Assembly (NCBI RefSeq): GCF_000002075.1
Contig: NW_004797272.1
Location: forward strand, 1,726,084 to 1,790,083
Source: Aplysia californica
Taxonomy: Eukaryota > Mollusca > Gastropoda > Aplysiida > Aplysiidae
Reading direction: 5' to 3'
Length of the DNA: 64,000 bases
Positions 32,257 to 43,982 of the stretch are shown here, in pieces; within the stretch, counting starts at the first letter, position 1, and each line of letters begins with the position of its first letter. Under the pieces are notes generated by a model. That model saw only the letters and a program-made list of their open reading frames with translations. It did not search any database and was not told the origin of the DNA. Both the position numbers and the translations under genes were made by a program.

Positions 32257-33588
32257 CAGGGTGATCCCAAAAAAACCCTAAACAACTTTTCGGAATTTCT
32301 CGCTCAAAATTTGTACTAGAATGTTGCAATTTAGAACAGATATGATTCATCCAAAAGGAATTTGTTTGACATAAAATTCATAAAGAAAAAACTTGGTTTT
32401 GAAAACAGATATATGACTTTTATTTTAAAAACTCCTATAAACCCAAAATGCACAAATTTATAAGATCTTGTAAGGAGAGTCATGAAATGATTGGTTTGTG
32501 TTTTTTCCCTTCCTTTTCTTGTAAAAATCTAATCTTTCCATCCCTGTAATATTTAAACAATATTACTTTTCTCTTTCAGAGGTTTAAAAAAATATTTGTA
32601 CAAATTCTGGAATTGTGAGAACCAGTGCTCTATATATGTCCTTCTTAGGACTGGACACATTTTAACACATGTTCAGTGGTGACCAAACACAAGGATCCAC
32701 CCAACCATGAATACTCAAAGCCATTCCCTCTGTACACCTAACAGTATGGAGTTGAGAGACAATGGGGTTACCCAAATAAACAACATTTGTGGAGTTAACA
32801 TATCCTGAAAGGTGAATGGGCTTTGCCAATGAACCAAATGTCATATGGAGTAATCATGAAAACATTGCTATCCGTGATCCAGGTCAGTTTCCAGAACAGG
32901 AAAATGGTACAGTCGTAGATGAAGATCTACCTTGAGAATGCAGACCATGAGATGAAGGAAAGTCCTAGCTGCAGACATTGTCTATGGACAGATGTCTCAT
33001 GGGGCTCATCTACTGAATGCTGCTCCCTGGTGACAACGGTGTGTTTGACCTGAAGTGGTCATTTTGTCAGGGAATTTTTAGTTCTGGTTCTCTACAGATC
33101 CTAACAGATAAACCATTTTCTCCCTTGTGACATCAAAGGAGGCCTTTGAAAAAGGAGACACTTTAAACATTATTTTCACTTCTTGTGTGGAACTTACGAA
33201 ATGAGCTGGTGGTGAAGAAGTGTTCAATGCCAAAAAGCTCTCCGCTCTTTACTAATCTCAACCATGATCTAAACAAGCAAAGGAAACTTGAGAAAAACTA
33301 TCTACAAACTTCTGTTGGCCTGTTAGACTACTGTAGCTTGCTATATGGCCCAATCGTTGATACTCAAATGCGAACTTGTGCGTCATGCTACAAAATTGGG
33401 GAACAGCTGAAAATGGGTTGTTTTTGTACATACTATGAAGAGGAAAACTATTATGTGGATTTATCTCAAATGAGAATGGGACAAATTCCTTTCAACTCCA
33501 AAAATGTGTACAAATTTGAAACACAAAACTTTGGTGTGGAGGAAAATATTTACCAAAAAAATTATTTAGGTTTTTTTAAATCACCCTG
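32257..33588 (-). mobile_element. Mariner-type DNA transposon, 1332 bp, nested
   Basis: Flanked by TA (32255-32256 and 33589-33590). Left end CAGGGTGATCCCAAAAAAAC; reverse complement of the right end CAGGGTGATTTAAAAAAACC. The length is normal for a complete mariner. The minus strand carries a transposase-like segment (PIHLSGYVNS..., 32740-32840), but no long intact transposase frame, so it is a decayed copy. The CAGGGTG..CCAAAA terminus is typical of marine-invertebrate mariner families. Confidence 0.7.
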
Positions 33589-33847
33589 TAGTTTGGTTTC
33601 AAGTGAGAGGTTTTTTCGTTTATTTGATGCCATACCAAAGAAATGCTTGGAAGTTCTAGGAAAATACATGTACACTGAACTCTACCAAGCACACGCTGTG
33701 CGAAAGGTCGGATTATTTCAAATGTGCGCCTGTGTGTTGTTTGCCGAACAAGTTGTGTTCTGTGTATAGCCTAGCATATATGGTGATGCTTGATTCCATT
33801 GGCCAGGGCGCACTTCATTTCATAGATCTGTAGTCAAGACTAGCTTA

Positions 33848-33890
33848 TCATTTATCATTTATCACTTATCATTTATCATTTATCATTGTA
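33848..33890 (+). repeat. 7-bp microsatellite (TTATCAT)n
   Basis: Six units of TTATCAT inside copy A; copy B has a single unit at this point (34258-34266). Confidence 0.8.
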
Positions 33891-33928
33891 ATATTGATCT
33901 GTTGCCGGGGAAAAATGACTCGTGAGTA

Positions 33929-34741
33929 CAGTGGAACTCGGATTCAACGAGGTCGCCGGGCCCGACCTAAAATCTCGTTGAATCCGAGTGTTCATTATAT
34001 AGCAAACACGAGGTTTAGTGTAGATAATTACAGGCACTGAGCAAGTAATGTAGTATAAAGAGAAGTCACAAGTAGTGCCTGAAAAGCCTACACATTATGA
34101 GCTGTGTTTAAAAAAAGACAGATTCGTTCAAAGGCACACGCCTGTGTCATCTCGATGTTTACCAAAAAGTTGTGTCGCTGTGTAGAGCCTAACATATGGC
34201 AACTTTTGATTCCATAGACCAGCGTACAATTCATTACGCAGATCTACGTCAAGACTAGCTTATCATTGTAATATTGATCAGTTGCCGGGGGGAAAAAAGA
34301 CTGACGCGTTTGTATCTGCGACGTTCAACGCCCGGACCGCTAGTAGTACCCCCTCCCCCCTCCCCGACACACGCACACACAGTCACACGTGTGCAGGCCG
34401 CCCATCCGACCCCGACACACGCCAGAGTAGACATGTGCGCATGCCAACAACGCATATGTTGGTATGGAAAAAGGCCGCTGATTGGTCGCATGCAATCGGC
34501 TAAGTGAATAATGGTTCACGATGCAGATGCAATGGATGGTTTCCAGGAATAGATAAAGTTCGTTCTGGGAGAAAAATGAGCGAAGCCACGTCTGCAGGGG
34601 CTGTTCACCCTGGAAGCGACCTCGTTGAATCCGAGCTCCCTGATTTAAGTGCTCGTTGAATCCGGGTTATTTTTATTGATTTTAAAGAAGAAGAAAAAAA
34701 ATGGGGAATCTATCTCATCTCGTTGAATCCGAGTTCCACTG
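33929..34741 (+). mobile_element. TIR element family T3, copy B (complete, 813 bp)
   Basis: TA on both sides. Left TIR CAGTGGAACTCGGATTCAAC GAG and right CTCGTTGAATCCGAGTTCCACTG are perfect 23-bp inverted repeats. Additional inner TTGAATCCGAG motifs lie at 33972 and 34625. Non-coding; pogo/Tigger-like by terminus and TA duplication. Inserted in copy A. Confidence 0.85.
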
Positions 34742-35188
34742 TACTGTAACTTGTAACGCGTTTGTATTTCTACTGACTACTGATGTTTCACGCCCAGCCT
34801 GCTTATTCCCCCTCCCCCTCCCCCCAGACACATGCACACATACACATAGACACACGTCGCAGGTCCGATCCCATCACACATGGGCGGGGACAACAACGTG
34901 TTTGTTGGTATGAAAGAAGGCGGCTGATTGGCGGCATAAGATTATAAAAATAGGCTAAGCGAATAATGGTTCACAATGCAGATGCCATGGATGGTTTTCA
35001 GGAATGGATAATGTATGTTGCAGAAGAAAAATGAGCAAAGCCACTTCAGCAGGGACTGTTCTCCCTGCAGCGACTTCTGTTCGTTGAAACCCGGTTATTT
35101 CGATTGATTTTAAACTAATAAAAAGAACCCAGGGAATCCATCTCCTTTCGATGAGTCGAGTTTTCGTTGAATCCCCAGATCCACTGTA

Positions 35189-35362
35189 ATTGTTTAGGTT
35201 CTTCATCTTGACGGCATCAGAAGCAAGTTTGATTCCCACAAAGGCAAATAAATTAAATGGAGTTCCTCCATCTGTTTGCTGCAACGTTGTATACCCATCA
35301 GCCTGGGCTGGACCTGATCGAGTAGCCCACCCCCTGACAGTCAAAATGATGTCCATTGGATC
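35189..35362 (-). CDS. Unexplained exon-like ORF
   Basis: After a plausible acceptor (ATATTTTAG on the minus strand, ending at 35363) an open frame reads DPMDIILTVRGWATRSGPAQ, then GGTPFNLFAFVGIKLASDAV and KMKNLNNY, until the TA where transposon copy A is inserted (35187). It has balanced amino-acid use and unusual GC content for the region, unlike the other chance frames here. There is no good donor. I do not recognise the protein. It could be an exon of an unseen minus-strand gene, a terminal exon disrupted by the transposon, or a piece of another element. Confidence 0.3.
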
Positions 35363-35614
35363 CTAAAATATTGAAACGAGAACATTTCTCAGCTATTCAA
35401 ATAGCTCCACCTTGACTGTTTTGACACCAGGTGTGCCAATCTGTGACATATCTCTCAGTAACATACTTCATGTACAATGGTTTTGTCCCCATACCTCAGC
35501 AATACTTTGCTGACAAGCAGGTTTACACATGCATTCAGCCACCAAATGGGAAGCAATAATCTTTGGCTTTTTACTGTTACAACTTCACTTACCAGGTAAT
35601 GATAATCTAAAGAT

Positions 35615-35690
35615 CTAAAGCTGGGACCACCAAACTATGGCCTGCAAGCCTTATTCGGCCCACGAAGTCAGTTCTTCCGGTGATAAAACA
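35615..35690 (+). mobile_element. Possible hAT element remnant
   Basis: CCACCAAACTATGGCCTGCA AGCC...ATTCGGCCCACGAAG resembles the GGCCCGCGGGCC...CGGCCCGCGAAG subterminal sequence common in hAT elements. Confidence 0.3.
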
Positions 35691-35726
35691 TTCTTATCAA
35701 AACATTATTTAATTAACTTTTTGATA

Positions 35727-35730
<4 letters not shown>

Positions 35731-35772
<42 letters not shown>
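35731..35772. repeat. (TA)n microsatellite
   Basis: About 40 bp of AT dinucleotides. Confidence 0.9.
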
Positions 35773-35775
<3 letters not shown>

Positions 35776-37850
35776 TCTTGTTTTTATTTTTTAAGTATTT
35801 TGTATTTGTGGGTGGAAGAGTAGAGCCCTGTTCATTGTATTGTATTGAACAAAATAGTTTTCTGAACACCTGTTCGTCATCTCTCAGTTGCATAGTAACT
35901 TTACTCCGCCCACTTTACAGGTTTGATGATTTTTTAATCTGAAGTATGACTATGAACACTACCGAAGCGTGATGGGTGCCGTAGCCTTTTTTGGAAGACA
36001 GTGCAGGATGTCAAAGTTACTCTGTGACAGAACATTCTAGAAATTTTATGCACTGCAGAACACGAGGAAAGCACCACAAGGATTAAGAGCCCCATACAAT
36101 CACCTGCACTTCAATCTACATTATTCTTACTCCCATGGAGACTTTGAGCCATTGAAGGTTGGTTAACATATGCCAGTCAATTGGCATATGGCATGGATTT
36201 TGTATCAAGTTGTGTTTGAAAACTTCAAGACTTTTTAATGAATATTATTACATGTACTTTGTAGTGAGTACAAAAATTAAACCACAATTGTATGTGATTT
36301 TCAACTCTGAATTTTAAAAAAAACTCCGACAAACCATAAAATTAACAACAAGCTGACATGTCACCCAACAGTTAGTTTATTGGTGCATTTTCTTGATTCT
36401 GTCTCATCTATAGTCATTTCAGCTACTCAAAAATATGAACAGAGCTGGTAGTAAGTCAGTCCCAACATCAGGAGAGGAAATTAGAGGAGAGAATGGGATA
36501 AACATTTAAAAATGCTGACGCCATAGGATGTCGGCAAAATAATCTACACATAATCTAGACTTGTAAAATCTGACATGCAAAAGTCATTACTTACATGTAA
36601 CAACAAAGCTCATTAAATATTTCTTGTTTTTAAAACATTTGTAATGCGCTATCACACAAGTACAAGCACTTTATGCCTACACATATTTTAAAATTTTATG
36701 GACAACTGGTTCTTCATTGATGTTTATTCAAACGCTTTAAAAAATACCCAGGAGATCATAGAATTTGTGAAATACATTTGTCACCAAATTTATTATTCTA
36801 CAAAATTATTTTGAAAAGCTAAGACCTTCACTCGTTGTCAAAAGACTGTAAGCTCTGTGATGCATTAAGTAAGTGTAGATATTTCAAGATTTTTCAAGTA
36901 CATGTACCAGCCAAGTCTATGATATGCATATGAAAAGTGATTAAAAAATGCACATGAAATTTTCCTCAAAAGTATGTATGGATTAAAACCAAATTAAAAA
37001 AATAATAATTAAGAACAAAACATACAATAATAATTTGACTTACACAGATACATGAGAAGAAATTCATTGTTATCGATATGAATTGATAAACTGTACAAGT
37101 TGATTTGCCTTTGAAAGGATGCATTCATAAAGAACTAGTTCTGATCATCCTCATCCACATACTCACTGCCTCTCCATCCCTCTCAGCATACATACGGGTG
37201 CACATTCATAGACATCTGCAGTAATGCTGATTCATTGGTGAAGTCCAGAAAATGCAATTTTAACAACACAATGTATACCAACAGAGTCAGGCTGACGTCA
37301 TGACTAAATATTTATTCATCGCCCATATTGTAATGTGACGATAAAATAATACTAATAACATCCCAATCTCCCTGAACACGATTAGACTTGTACACAAAAT
37401 ATGTAGAAATACTTGAAGACTTGAAATCTATGAGAGCTTTTCAAACTCAAGTCAACTTATTTTATAAGGAGCTTCTTTGATTACTTGTTAATAATATTTT
37501 GGTTAAATATCAAAATTGTGCGTAGGTACCAACTAAAAAGATGTTTTTCAAAAGTGCACCACTTGTATACAAAGCTTACGCTGTGAAATACCCCCTGTTG
37601 TTAAGTCTGACAGTTGGATAAAAAAATGAACCAGACTGACATTACACATACATGATTAAGTCAGTAGACTGTCTAAAAAAACTGCAAGATGCTGACAGAA
37701 ATGGCACAGGGATACGAAAGGTGAACCTTCCAGTAGTGACCCAAACCCTGGGGAGAAAACTGTTCATAAAAAAAGGGAGAATGGGGAAGCCATGGTGGTA
37801 AGTACACACACCAAATACTGCGTAGTCTAATGATCATTCATGGGTTCAGC
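35773..37850. other. Intergenic or GALNT 3' flank, nothing coding
   Basis: AT-rich, no recognisable gene or repeat. On the minus strand it is T-rich and lies downstream of the GALNT stop; it might include a long 3'UTR but no cleavage site could be fixed. Confidence 0.4.
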
Positions 37851-37852
37851 AC

Positions 37853-38045
37853 ACAGTCAAACCTGTACTAACGACCGCTTGTCCAAGACAATCACTTGAA
37901 CAAACAAACGGCCACTCCCCCCCAACTCTGTTGGATTTTTTTACATCAAAATTAAAATGACACTGTGCAAGAAGACTGCCTGTCTATAAGGACCACTTTA
38001 CTCTTCTCTAATGCATGGTCATTTTAGCCAAGTTCAACTCCTACA
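37853..38045 (+). mobile_element. Fragment of CAGTCAAACCTGT DNA element
   Basis: Starts CAGTCAAACCTGTACTAACG after CA and contains GACCACTTTACTCTTCTCTA ATG, parallel to 17031-17205. Confidence 0.45.
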
Positions 38046-38558
38046 TCATGTGTCTGGTACCCAACATGATTAATTGTCAAGGTGAGCAGAATGCTTCTAT
38101 TACCAGTAGCTACAGGACAACAAATCTGAAGTTTGAGAGAGGAAATACTTTGTGATACATACAGGTAACAGGACTGACTGCAAATGATTGAAGAGAAGAG
38201 AAAAGTCTTACTCAGATCACAGTGTAACAAAAGCAGATTTGTGGAGACCATCGGAGACAAATATTCGAGGGAAAGGGCTACAACAGTTGGTTGCTGGTGT
38301 CATTTATTTTAACACAAACAGGTACACACTCTGATACTTCCAAAAGTAAGTAATTCCACCCGTGTCAGGGATCAATCCGGGCAGCTATTTAGAGATGTGA
38401 ACAAACTTAAGTACAGTACTTAAGTAAGGGGCTGAAAGCTCTGTCTTCACATAAAGCATAATTTCCAAAAACGGAGTTGATGGAACGTAACATCTGTCAC
38501 TTACAGTCACACGATAGTACTGGTAGAACTTTAAAGTCTTTTTACATACTTGACGTGT

Positions 38559-38590
<32 letters not shown>

Positions 38591-41500
38591 AACTGTTGGG
38601 AACAAGCATATTGCAATGGTCATAACATGCTTGCCAGTCATTTTTTATTGCTTTGACAGAATGTAACCCCCCCCCCCCCCCACCGCTTACCTAAGCCAAC
38701 CTTATGATGAACTAAAGTGAAAAATGTCTTAATGATTGGACTTAAACTATGTGAAAATAAACACATAATATATATATTTAATTATACATTAAGGGTATGA
38801 AACACGTAAGAGGCATTTTACCCTAATGATAACTAGAAACCTGAATAAATTTGACTTTGGCAATTGTGTTATCACCATGACAATATGACAGGGTCCCAGT
38901 AACAACTGCACATCCTGCATGAACAGAAACAAAGTAATCACTTAAAGAGAATTATCATGATCTCTCAACACTGGATAACATAAGAGATGAGTAGAATGGT
39001 GACTATAAGTTATAAGTTATATAAGTACAGGAAAGTGCATAATGTGTTTCTGGAAAGCTTCAAATATGAAAAGACATTATAGGAAACTGCAGAGAGACAA
39101 AGCCCACGAGGAGAATACAGAGAACAGAATATGAAGCAACAAATGAGTAATATTTGCATATATCATTTAGTTGTCTTTTGCACCCACAATATTACTAATT
39201 AGGCATGAGCAATTCATAAATGAATGAATACGGGTGAACAGAAATGACAACTAGATGCACACTCCCAAACTATCTGACCTGGCAGGAGGATGCATTGCAT
39301 GTTTTCAAGTACCTTTCATGAAGTGTAGCAGAGCTTTTACCCGTCCATAACCCAGAAAAATGTCAGTACTGGTGCAATTCACCTTCACTTCATTTACTGC
39401 AAAGAAAACAGTTTAGATTAACTAACTGCTGTAAATATGTAATTTTTATCCTTTTTATTTTATTTCAATTTATCTGTAGCATCACCATAAATTAATTTTT
39501 TTAAACTCTTTGCACCTTACAAATAATACAAAATGCTTCAAAAGAGTTTTGAGTAATGATGATTTAGAAGATTTAAGTCATTCAAGACAATCATAAGTTA
39601 GAAAAATATGAACCAATGCCATTCCAAAAAGGGCCTTGTTACATCCCGTCACCCATGACATCCATGGTGGGAGTTGCCTATGAAAATACTTGAACGCCAG
39701 AGCTATAATATGGCAAATACATTTAGTCGATACATTTTTGGGAGGATGTTGAAGAAAAGAACAATTTCACTCTTGAAAAACCCATTTTTCTATCCTCTGT
39801 TTGAGTGCATTAAAATTGAGCTTTTTCAAAAGATAACTGATCAGCCTCAGCAACTGAAGACATTTTTTCTAATAATTTGGTCCCACAAAATGCTGACAGT
39901 GGTCAGAGTGACGCCTCAGTAAAATCCCACAAACCAGTTCCTTTGCCAGCATAAATAATCAGGGACTGAGCTATAAATAGCATGGGTATAAAAACTCTTT
40001 CATACAGCAAAGTCATTAAACAGGCAGTACCTCCAATCTGACACCCATCTCTCTGATCAGATGTGACATAAGTCGATGGAGATCCAGGAAAATTTCTCAA
40101 ATATTATATGTTACAAAATGCACTCACACTGATGGATATTTATGATAATTTCTTAAAAGTTAACTGACATTAGTAATCCAAAATACACAAAATCGGCCGA
40201 AAAAAACACCCTTTTCTTCAGGTTCAAGTTAGTACAGTTCCCAAAACTTGCTGTCACAACGCAGAGACTTTTGTTTGGCAGCTTGCTCCTTGATTACAAC
40301 CACTTCATGCTCGTGGCAACACAGACATATCCACAGAGAAAAGATCACAGCAAATCACACAACTCTGCCCACATCATCACAGTCAGTCAGCTGTGTGTAG
40401 CTGCTGAAATCCCCTCCAAACTTTGATGAGAAAAAGAAAGAACGAGGCCTGATCACTACAAGTATGAGACCCACCACATTTCATTTGGTCAGGTTTAACA
40501 ATCTAAGAGTTCCATCAGAAATTTTGCAAACTTAACTCCACAACAGACATCCACCACGACCTAGTACCTCAGTGGCATTTACCCAAGTAATTGAGAGAAA
40601 ATGAATCATCCAATATTTCTTGTAATGTAAGAAAATGTCAGACAAAGGCAGCTTTACACAGAAGCACATTCCCAAGCTTATTTTCATACTTCATGATGTC
40701 ATGAAGGAAGGCTGAGAATGACTTTAACATCAACCAAGGTGTAACTATCATAAACGAACATTGTAGCTCATCACCAATACAAATGCATGTAAGACTATAT
40801 TAAGAAATTGGGGTAAAATTAAGGGGGTACATTTACCGACTCCTGGCCTGAAACTTGCACAGTAGGCCAATATTCTATTCTTTAGTATTTCTGATAACAG
40901 ACAGCAGGATTGTAAGTTGCACAGTACATGAAATTCAAACATTTAAAAAAATGTAAAAGACCGGATGTCTGGCCAACATAGATTAAATGAATAAAGCAAA
41001 TATTACTGAAAAGAAAAATAATATAGAAGAAATCTGATTGTACACTTTAGACGGAATGATGAGAAAACAGTTGAATAATCAAATACAAAGCAAATAATTA
41101 CACAGCAATTCAAACAACAGACACAAAAGTAGCCCACTTTCCTAAAATATTATCAATCTTGTGCCCTCTGCACCTGTCAATATGATTCTATCAGTAACAC
41201 TGTTCAAACCTACGCTGAAAAGCTAAATGACCTCCAAAGCTTTTCTCTTCCTTTCCTATGAAGCTGGAGTAAAAACAGATTCTCCATCCTTGAAACTACA
41301 TCAGTTGTTTTGGAGCCAACATAGTCTGTAAACCTCTGAACTAATTAGAATTGACTGATAGACTATCACCACTAAGCCTTGCATTCTGTCTATACTGAAA
41401 GCAAAAGTAGAACACGCTAAGGGTCTATACGTTAAATACCCATCCAAAAATCTTCGTAGAAATATGGGTGCACCAAAGAATTGACAGAGTTCTGGAAAAC

Positions 41501-41740
41501 AACTCGGAGAAAATAAGGAGGGGTCAGTAAATCAAGCTAGAGTCAAAGCAAGAGAACAAACAGAGATAAAAAACATTGGAAAGAAGAAAGACTTTTCAGC
41601 AGTGCACTCTGATCAGTACTGGATCAGACAAGAGTTCCATTTAAAAAGAAATTAAACAAAAGAAAACCCACCAAAAAATACGAATTGAGGGAGATCTGAA
41701 GATCAGGACAAACATGTCTTGTCTTCAGGAGATTTAACAC
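38046..41740. other. Downstream flank of GALNT, no gene seen
   Basis: Mostly unique AT-rich sequence with a C tract (38668-38681). A degenerate SINE-like TCAGGGATCAATCCGGGCAG occurs at 38366. Confidence 0.4.
38558..38590. repeat. (CA)n(TA)n microsatellite
   Basis: Compound dinucleotide repeat. Confidence 0.8.
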
Positions 41741-41805
41741 GTCAGTTTGGTAGAGTTTTATGGTGCTCACAACTGCACAAGATCATATGTGTACACTGGA
41801 CTTTG
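41740..41805 (-). mobile_element. SINE 3' end fragment
   Basis: TTTTATGGTGCTCACAACTG CACAAGATCATATG is the reverse complement of the GCTCATATGACCTTATGCAG...GAGCGCCGTAAAAC family end. Confidence 0.5.
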
Positions 41806-43557
41806 ATTTTCATGTATCCAAAATAATGTAAAACAGAAGTCTTACAAGTTTAACAATAGAAATAGGAATACCTTTCACTCCAACAATGAGACAGATGTGA
41901 AAGTTCTCATCCTCTAATTTCACATTAAACAAAAATCTGTTGACCAATCACCAACAAAAGCACATGCATAAAAATGCAGTAAGTACAAAGCCACATCAAA
42001 AGCCAGGGTAATATTAAGAAAGAAAAAAATCACACCGTACCATTTTGTATCACATATAAATGCAATTAACTGTAAATGAGATACTCATAGAATGTACACA
42101 TACTTAAGAAAGAACAAAAGTACATTTGAAACTATGTTAATCAAAACACATAGACAGCAACCTCACCAAAGTCAGCAAAAATTCAAAACATCTATAGACT
42201 ACATCGCACTTTTTCTCATCAGGAATCATATGACAAAATACGGAACAAGACATGCATGGACCAAAACAGTAAAAGCTGTTTGGCACAACAGGTCTAGGGG
42301 GGCAAAAAGATCTTCCAGAGCAATCATTGAAGCCACAGTCTGAGGCACAAAAACAATGAAGTCATTACAGACAAAACTAGAAAAGATTTAACATAGAACT
42401 ATATATATATATATATATATTAATCATTCTCAGAGAATTAGGAAGTTATCAAGTCTTTCACATTAAAATGAAGTGTTAATGACACAGGAGTAAGAAAAAG
42501 AAAGCAATACAATTACATAGGCTTTCTAATCTAAACTTAAGGTTCTCTGAGAGTATGCTCCATAACTTACCTAGACAAGAAATTGCATAGAAATAATTTA
42601 AATCCATGATCACAATCTCTCCCCACTGCACAAGAATTAAAAAAAGGATCATTTTTTCACATAATGCCTAACAACAAGATGAAATGTTCAAAGTGATTTA
42701 CTCTACTATGTTTGGTAAATAATTCAATGTACGTGTACCAGTAACATGAACTATTAACAAAATAAGAGAATTTCTCAAGCAGTATTAACCTTCTGCAGCC
42801 GTCTTCTTCCATTTCTTAAACCAATAGGTTCCTTTTTTCAACACGAGTTTTAGCTGTGCAATCTAAGAATCAAAGACGTTTAAAAACTCCTTGAAGAGAA
42901 GGTCACTCTATATTTTCTTTCAAGACAAAGAAGACTGTGACTATTGCCATTGACTCAGTAAAGTACATAAAGTAGCACATTCACATAAAATTGTGAAAAT
43001 GTACTAGAAGTATTGAGTGCTCAGTATTACACTCCATCATACATCACTTTTCAAAATGGCGTATGGCAGAATCTTACACTAAGCAGTCGATTTGATGAGA
43101 CATCCCCAAAGCCTCAAGACACAGTGGCTAGCAGTGCACAGAAAGGAAAACTGATGACTCATTACTGTTACCACATACACACATACGATGAGATAGAATC
43201 CACTGGGACAATCATTTTAATGGTAAGAATTACCATTTTTTTCCTTACATTAGGCCTACTTTTAAAAATTCAGTCAATTACATTTACGAAAAGCAGTTTA
43301 GGCCAGAGTATCAATGAACAAACTTACTAATGTCCAAAATCAAAGAGGAAAAAGCTTCTGCTCATTTAAGGTTACTATTACCGATATCTAAAAAAAAATT
43401 CTATTTGAGTCTACAGTACTGTGGGGAAAACCACAGCATTGTCTTTGTTGCCGTCCAAAACCCAGAAAGCAAAGACATGGAAAGAAATGATGTAGACATG
43501 GAAAGGCCTACCAACAAATTTTGAAAACCATGCCTGAAACTAAATATGTGAGACAGC
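41806..43557. other. Downstream flank of GALNT, no gene seen
   Basis: AT-rich with a short (AT)n at 42401-42420. Frames at 42092 and 43013 show no family resemblance. Confidence 0.4.
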
Positions 43558-43982
43558 GTGGTGGAATCAGGCTCTCGTCAAAATACTCAAAGTGAAGAAA
43601 CCTGCATTTTTCCACAAGTTTGTGAATTTTTATCACATTTTTATTATTTGACCCAACATCTTTTATGTTCATTAAAAGAACTCATTTCTGTGTGGATTTT
43701 TCTGAAAAATATTGATTAAAGGAACAAAAATAGTAAATTTTCAGTTACCCCGACTCTTAAGCTAAGGAAATAACTTATCTTTGGCAGCCATTTTCTCACT
43801 AATTCTACCTCTGAAAACAGGTGACCCCAGCTCCTTCAATTGAAAATATCTCGACTTGTATTCAAGATAAACGGCTATTTTTTTCATCCAAATAAAGACA
43901 AGTGAAAAAGCTTTAAGATGATTCCAATAACTCTACATCCCCAAAAATTGACGAGCGCCTGATTCCACCACGTCCTGACACA
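43558..43982. mobile_element. TIR element family T1, copy 3
   Basis: Left GTGGTGGAATCAGGCTCTCG TCAAAA, right TTGACGAGCGCCTGATTCCACCAC: the best preserved TIR pair of the family. About 425 bp, non-coding. Confidence 0.7.

Larger units (their letters stand above)
32101..35186 (+). mobile_element. TIR element family T3, copy A, interrupted twice
   Basis: Left end after TA (32099-32100): CAATTGAACTTGGATTCAA. Right end CCCAGATCCACTG before TA (35187). Its own sequence is 32101-32254, 33591-33926 and 34744-35186. It resumes on both sides of a mariner-type element (32257-33588) and of a younger copy of its own family (33929-34741); removing both leaves about 940 bp collinear with copy B. Shared landmarks include GTGTAGATAATTACAGGC, CAAGACTAGCTTATCAT and GAATAATGGTTCAC. 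No transposase. Confidence 0.7.

Noticed and set aside
29858-32957. Haplotype duplication as the explanation for the 321-bp repeat
   Set aside because: The second copy lies inside a mariner with TIRs and TA duplication, so an interspersed repeat is the simpler reading, although a contig-join artefact at the gap is still possible.
33185-33769. 194-codon plus-strand open frame
   Set aside because: It crosses the boundary of the mariner (33588) into T3 copy A and runs antisense to the mariner's transposase remnant; no family resemblance. A chance frame over transposon joints.
42092-43524. Plus-strand frames of 64-105 codons in the GALNT flank
   Set aside because: Composition follows the A-rich DNA, no motifs, no splice context; consistent with chance.
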